Shown in pieces: positions 61,301 to 64,000 of a stretch of DNA of 64,000 nucleotides (the first letter of the stretch is position 1; each line of letters starts with the position of its first letter). The DNA is from Streptomyces sp. AM 4-1-1 (GTDB taxonomy: Bacteria > Actinomycetota > Actinomycetes > Streptomycetales > Streptomycetaceae). The DNA lies in contig NZ_CP119145.1 of the NCBI RefSeq assembly GCF_029167625.1, forward strand, positions 4,030,001 through 4,094,000. The letters are read 5' to 3'. Under the pieces are notes generated by a model that searched no databases, was not told the origin of the DNA, and saw only the letters and a list, made by a program, of their open reading frames with translations. The position numbers were made by a program, and so were the translations under genes.

Positions 61301-64000
61301 TGAGGAGCACGGCCGTGAACCAGGACGGCGCGAGCAACGGCCTGACGGCACCCAATGGTCCATCTCAACGCCGAGTCATCCGAGCAGCGTTGGACCAAGC
61401 CGGGTTGACGGCTGCGGATATCGATCTTGTGGAGGCGCATGGGACGGGGACCCGGTTGGGTGATCCGATCGAGGCGCAGGCGTTGTTGGCGACGTATGGG
61501 CAGGGGCGGCCTGAGGGTGATCCGTTGTGGTTGGGGTCGTTGAAGTCGAATCTTGGTCATGCGCAGGCGGCTGCGGGTGTGGGTGGGGTGATCAAGGCGG
61601 TGTTGTCGGTTCGGCATGGGGTGATGCCGAGGACGTTGCATGTGGATGAGCCGTCGCCGCAGGTGGATTGGGATGCGGGTGCGGTGGAGTTGTTGGCGGA
61701 GGCGCGTGAGTGGCCGGTGCGGGATCGTCCGCGTCGGGTGGGGGTGTCGTCGTTCGGTCTGAGTGGGACGAATGCGCATGTGATCGTCGAGCAGGCTCCG
61801 GCGGTGGTGGAAGAGGAGATGCCGGGGTCGGTTGTGGTGCCGGTGGTGCCGGTGGTGTTGTCGGCGCGGGGGGAGAAGGCGTTGACCGCCCAGGCGGCCC
61901 GGTTGCTGGAGCATGTGCGTTCGTCGGGTGCGGCGCTTGTTGATGTGGGGTTTTCGTCGGTGGTGTCGCGTGCGGTGCTGGAGCACCGTGCGGTGATCAC
62001 GGCCGGGGATCAGGAGGAGCTGGTCGCCGGGTTGGAGGCTCTGGTGGCGGGTGAGGACTCGGCCTTGGTGGTGCGGGGTGTGGCTCGTGGCACTGGGTCC
62101 ACGGCGTTCTTGTTCTCAGGTCAGGGTGCGCAGCGGTTGGGGATGGGCCGGGAGTTGTGTGAGGCGTTCCCGGTGTTCGCGGAGGCGTTCGACGCGGTAG
62201 TCGATGAAGTTGACCTGCTTCTGTTGCGTCCGTTGCGTGGGGTGATGTGGGGTGAGGACGCTGGGCTGTTGGAGCGGACGGAGTTTGCTCAGGCGGCGTT
62301 GTTCGCGTTCGAGGTGGCGTTGTTCCGGCTGGTGGAGTCCTGGGGTGTGGTCCCGGATTTCCTGGTGGGGCATTCGGTGGGGGAGATCGCTGCCGCGCAT
62401 GTGGCGGGGGTGCTGTCGTTGGGCGATGCCGCCGAACTGGTGATGGCACGTGGTCGGTTGATGCAGGAGTTGCCCGGGGGCGGTTCGATGGTGGCGGTCG
62501 AGGCGTCGGAAGCCGAAGTCATTCCCCTGCTCGATGGTGCGGTGGATATCGCCGCCGTCAACGGCCCGCGTTCGGTGGTCGTTTCGGGCGCCGAGGACGC
62601 TGTGGCATCCGTGGTGGAGCATTTCGCCGGTCTGGGGCGACGGACGAGCGTGCTGCGGGTGTCGCACGCCTTCCATTCGCCGTTGATGGAACCGATGCTG
62701 GCCGACTTCGAGAAGGTGGTCTCGGGTCTGTCGTTCTCCGTTCCGGTGCTGCCTGTGGTGTCGGGTCTGACGGGTGGGGTGTCCGAGGAGATCGGGTCGC
62801 CGGGGTACTGGGTACGGCATGTGCGGGAGGCGGTGCGGTTCGCCGACGCCGTCGCGTACACGGCCGCCCATGGCGTGACCTCGTTCGTGGAGATCGGTCC
62901 GGACGCGGTACTGGCCGGCATGGGCACTCAGAGTGTGGAGGACGGGCTGTTCGTTCCGGTTCAGCGTCGTAGCCGGTCGGAGGCGCAGACAGCGGTCGGC
63001 GCTCTGGGGCGGCTTCACACGGCCGGTGTACGGGTGGACTGGGCTGGTTTTTATGGGGGTTCGGGTGCTCGGCGGGTGGGTTTGCCGACGTATGCGTTTC
63101 AGCGTGAGCGGTTTTGGCTGGGGTCGGTGTCGGGTGGGGATGTGGTGGGTGTGGGGCAGGTGGTGGTGGAGCATCCGGTGTTGGGTGCGGTGGTGGTGTT
63201 GGCGGATTCGGGTGGGGTGGTGTTGACGGGTCGGTTGTCGGTGGATGGTTTGCCGTGGTTGGTTGATCATGGTGTGTTGGGTTCGGTGTTGTTGCCGGGT
63301 GCGGCGTTTGTGGAGTTGGCTGTTCGTGCGGGTGATGAGGTGGGTTGTGGGTTGGTGGAGGAGTTGACGTTGCGGGCTCCGTTGGTGTTGTCGGGGTCTG
63401 GTGGGGTTGCGGTGCAGGTGGTGGTGGGTGGTGTGGGTGAGGGTGGTCGGCGTTCGTTGCGGGTGTATTCCCGGCGTGAGGGTGCTGGGGTGGGTGAAGC
63501 GTGGGTTTTGCACGCGGAGGGTGTGCTCGCGGAGGCGGGGCCGGTCCCGGAGATGGACCTCACCGAATGGCCCCCGCCCGGAGCCATCGGTACCGAAGTG
63601 GCCGACCTGTACGCCACGTTGGCGACGCGAGGTTACGAGTACGGTCCCGTCTTCCGGGGGCTCAAGGCTGCCTGGCGGCGCGGGGATGACGTGTTCGCGG
63701 AGGTCGTGCTGCCCGAGTCGGCGCACGCGGACGCCGAACGGTTCGGTGTGCACCCTGCCCTCCTCGACGCCACCATGCACGCACTTGGCCTGTCAGGGAT
63801 GGACGCGGCCCCGGGTGGAGACGCCCCGGAGGACGAACGGCCTGCCCTGCCCTTCCACTGGGAAGGAGTGCGACTGCATGCGACGGGTGCCACTGCTCTG
63901 CGCGTACGGCTGTCGGGCTCAGGCGAGGACACCGTCTCGCTGGCCATCGCCGATGCGACCGGAATACCGGTGATGTCGGTGGATGGGCTGACTCTGCGTC
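55363..64000 (+). CDS. Modular type I polyketide synthase P6, 3' end missing (modules j and k-partial)
   Basis: The frame from ATG 55363 stays open to the window edge (2879 codons visible). The docking helix SNSEEKLVAALRASVKENDR fits the P5 tail. Module j: KS Cys193, AT Ser640/HAFH from 737 (malonyl-CoA), DH His939/Asp1104, KR with Tyr1499 and GDN instead of LDD, ACP Ser1666. Module k: KS Cys1891, AT Ser2338/HAFH from 2435 (malonyl-CoA), DH His2636/Asp2802; the sequence ends just after the DH, so its KR and ACP are not visible. Module j should form a double bond, and module k probably does too. The KR of j matches module d, the DH of k matches module d, and both ATs are in the shared near-identical group. 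The ATG lies 8 nt after P5, so expression is probably coupled. Confidence 0.95.
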   Translation, partial: MSNSEEKLVAALRASVKENDRLRAHNRKLSSVGREPIAIVAMSCKFPGGVESPEDLWRLVHDGVDAISEFPENRGWDLDGIYDPEGIRQNTSYVNKGGFLHSADTFDAAVFGISPNEALIMDPQQRLLLECSWEACERAGIDPHSLKGSKAGVFAGMMYHDYAHNSATGSIASGRVSYVFGFEGPSMTVDTACSSSLVAMHLATQALRSGECTMAFAGGVAVMSTPEVFVEFSRQRGLSKDGRCKSFAGSTDGTSWSEGAGVILLERLSDARKNGHPVLAVIRGSAVNQDGASNGLTAPNGPSQQRVIRAALVDAQISTDQVDMVEAHGTGTRLGDPIEAQALLATYGQGRPEGDPLWLGSLKSNLGHAQAAAGVGGVIKAVLSVRHGVMPRTLHVDEPSPQVDWDAGAVELLTQAREWPVRDRPRRVGVSSFGLSGTNAHVIVEQAPAVVEEEMPGSVVVPVVPVVLSARGEKALTAQAARLLEHVRSSGAALVDVGFSSVVSRAVLEHRAVITAGDREELVTGLEALAAGEESGLVVRGVAGNVGGTAFLFTGQGAQRLGMGRGLCEAFPVFAAAFDAVVGELDAGLSRPLRGVMWGEDAGLLERTEFAQAALFAFEVALFRLVESWGVVPDFLVGHSVGEIAAAHVAGALSLGDAAELVVARGRLMQELPGGGSMVAVEASEAEVLPLLYGPVGIAAVNGPRSVVVSGAEDAVASVVEHFTGLGRRTSTLRVSHAFHSPLMEPMLADFEKVVSGLSFSVPVLPVVSGLTGGVSEEIGSPGYWVRHVREAVRFADAVAYTAAHGVTSFVEIGPDAVLAGMGTQSVEDGLFVPAQRRNRSETQTAVSALARLHTAGARVDWAGFYAGSDARRVDLPTYAFQRERYWLVDDTAGGSPRALGLASADHPLLGAVVTIADADETLFTGRLAVGSHPWVADHNVLGSVLLPGTAFVELAVRAGDHVGCDLLEELTLQAPLVLPERGGVVVQIAVGAADESGRRSVSVYSRDEDSDQAPWIRHAEGILGHATVVPAAVLTEWPPPGAVPIRMDGAYDLLAERGYGYGPVFQGLKAAWSSGEELYAEIALPESAHAEAQRFGVHPALLDAAMHVALLDSASGTEETTVLPFAWTDVALHVAGASTLRVRIAPAGPDSVAVLVADGAGQPVLTVGALVSRPVSVGQLSAGGSGGLWEVAWRPVSGAGAAISVGSAVSGATVFDVVAECGGGLSGSDVVSGVRLVTGRVLGVVQEWLSGAGGGGGPLVVVTRGAVAVGEGVDVCQAPVWGLVRAAQAENPGRIVLLDVDVEGVAGVDVAGVVALGEPEVAVRGGVVWVPRLVAVEGSGAGTADVSVDVSSGVVLVTGGTGGLGGLIARHLVEVCGVRRLVLTSRRGGGAPGVEGLVEGLVGAGAEVEVVVCDVSDRGAVASLVGGIEDLVGVVHAAGAGDNGLVGSMDVGRLEGVWGAKADGGWFLHELTLGRELAFFVLLSSAGGLVLAAGQANYAAANVFLDGLAVYRASLGLPATSLAYGLWAGAGMGQWLGEADLERMRRQGLPALEPEQGLALFDAGLASGRPAVVPLPIDITALRSRTDTVPALLRDFMPRPTRSVARATSSSNGSELLDSLAGLTDTERAQALLNTVRTHVAKVLGHTSSDAIELDRPFQELGFDSLSAVELRNSLNAVTALRLPATLVFDFPTSRAVAEFIDAELAGGVTQAAAPTTSPVLRDQADETIVIVGMACRYPGGVTSPEDLWDLVVEGRDAISEFPQDRGWNVSGVYDPKPGTPGKTYANHGGFLHDAGYFDPGFFGISPNEALIMDPQQRLLLETSWEVLEGAGIDPRSLKGTRTGVFAGLMYHDYGQGTEAAATTGGSLVSGRVSYTLGLEGPSMTVDTACSSSLVALHLAIQALRSGECSLALAGGVAVMSTPDMFVEFSRQRGLSKDGRCKSFAGAADGAAWSEGVGVLLVERLSDARRNGHEVLAVVRSTAVNQDGASNGLTAPNGPSQRRVIRAALDQAGLTAADIDLVEAHGTGTRLGDPIEAQALLATYGQGRPEGDPLWLGSLKSNLGHAQAAAGVGGVIKAVLSVRHGVMPRTLHVDEPSPQVDWDAGAVELLAEAREWPVRDRPRRVGVSSFGLSGTNAHVIVEQAPAVVEEEMPGSVVVPVVPVVLSARGEKALTAQAARLLEHVRSSGAALVDVGFSSVVSRAVLEHRAVITAGDQEELVAGLEALVAGEDSALVVRGVARGTGSTAFLFSGQGAQRLGMGRELCEAFPVFAEAFDAVVDEVDLLLLRPLRGVMWGEDAGLLERTEFAQAALFAFEVALFRLVESWGVVPDFLVGHSVGEIAAAHVAGVLSLGDAAELVMARGRLMQELPGGGSMVAVEASEAEVIPLLDGAVDIAAVNGPRSVVVSGAEDAVASVVEHFAGLGRRTSVLRVSHAFHSPLMEPMLADFEKVVSGLSFSVPVLPVVSGLTGGVSEEIGSPGYWVRHVREAVRFADAVAYTAAHGVTSFVEIGPDAVLAGMGTQSVEDGLFVPVQRRSRSEAQTAVGALGRLHTAGVRVDWAGFYGGSGARRVGLPTYAFQRERFWLGSVSGGDVVGVGQVVVEHPVLGAVVVLADSGGVVLTGRLSVDGLPWLVDHGVLGSVLLPGAAFVELAVRAGDEVGCGLVEELTLRAPLVLSGSGGVAVQVVVGGVGEGGRRSLRVYSRREGAGVGEAWVLHAEGVLAEAGPVPEMDLTEWPPPGAIGTEVADLYATLATRGYEYGPVFRGLKAAWRRGDDVFAEVVLPESAHADAERFGVHPALLDATMHALGLSGMDAAPGGDAPEDERPALPFHWEGVRLHATGATALRVRLSGSGEDTVSLAIADATGIPVMSVDGLTLR
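55465..60480 (+). other. PKS module j (KS-AT-DH-KR-ACP), malonyl, alkene-forming
   Basis: Sites in P6 numbering: Cys193, Ser640, HAFH from 737, His939, Asp1104, Tyr1499, Ser1666. The DH has ordinary wobble, while the KR block from about 58880 is G/T-rich and matches module d. RPKAD reads GAKAD, so the catalytic Lys is kept. Confidence 0.9.
60540..64000 (+). other. PKS module k, truncated by the window edge (KS-AT-DH...), malonyl
   Basis: KS Cys1891 in P6, with NGPSQRRVI where the other modules read NGPxQQxxI; AT Ser2338 and HAFH from 2435; DH His2636 and Asp2802. What follows the DH lies outside the window. Confidence 0.88.

Overview
The window is high-GC actinomycete DNA, most likely Streptomyces: wobble positions are dominated by G and C, starts are ATG or GTG behind GGAG-like ribosome sites, and about 56 of 64 kb is giant modular type I polyketide synthase (PKS). 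It is an internal slice of a larger cluster. No loading module and no thioesterase are present, and the PKS genes at both ends are cut by the window edges.

Layout: (1) 1-19846, two co-directional PKS genes. P1 (5' end missing) carries the end of module a plus modules b and c. P2 carries module d. (2) 19893-27498, an accessory island: an FAD-dependent ferredoxin reductase that closes the first PKS operon and ends in a strong terminator; a TetR-family regulator; a convergent DHA2-type MFS exporter with a 70-bp near-perfect palindrome upstream; and a leftward trio made of an amino-acid adenylation enzyme, a protein derived from an IS630-type transposase, and a free-standing acyl carrier protein. 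(3) 27499-27977, a divergent control region. (4) 27978-64000, four more PKS genes: P3 (modules e, f), P4 (g), P5 (h, i) and P6 (j and part of k). P6 has no stop in the window and runs off the right edge.

Motif reading of the 11 modules: ten acyltransferases look malonyl-specific (GHS[V/I]GE plus HAFH) and one, in module h, looks methylmalonyl-specific (GHSQGE plus YASH). No enoylreductase domain was seen. Modules a, b, c, d, e, h, i and j have DH and KR and should leave double bonds. Module f has a wrecked KR and should leave a ketone. Module g has KR only (A-type, Trp motif) and should leave a hydroxyl. Module k has KS-AT-DH before the edge. The chain segment made here is therefore predicted to be a conjugated pentaene, then C(=O)-CH2-CH(OH)-CH2, then a methyl-branched polyene. 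With the adenylation enzyme and ACP nearby, a polyene macrolactam or another amino-acid-primed polyene is a reasonable but unproven guess.

Two docking-domain classes at the protein ends give a consistent order P1-P2-P3-P4-P5-P6, so the assembly line should continue across the island. Long, nearly identical DNA blocks with G/T-rich wobble recur in different modules, which suggests recent recombination between modules. In-frame short tandem repeats sit in many interdomain linkers.
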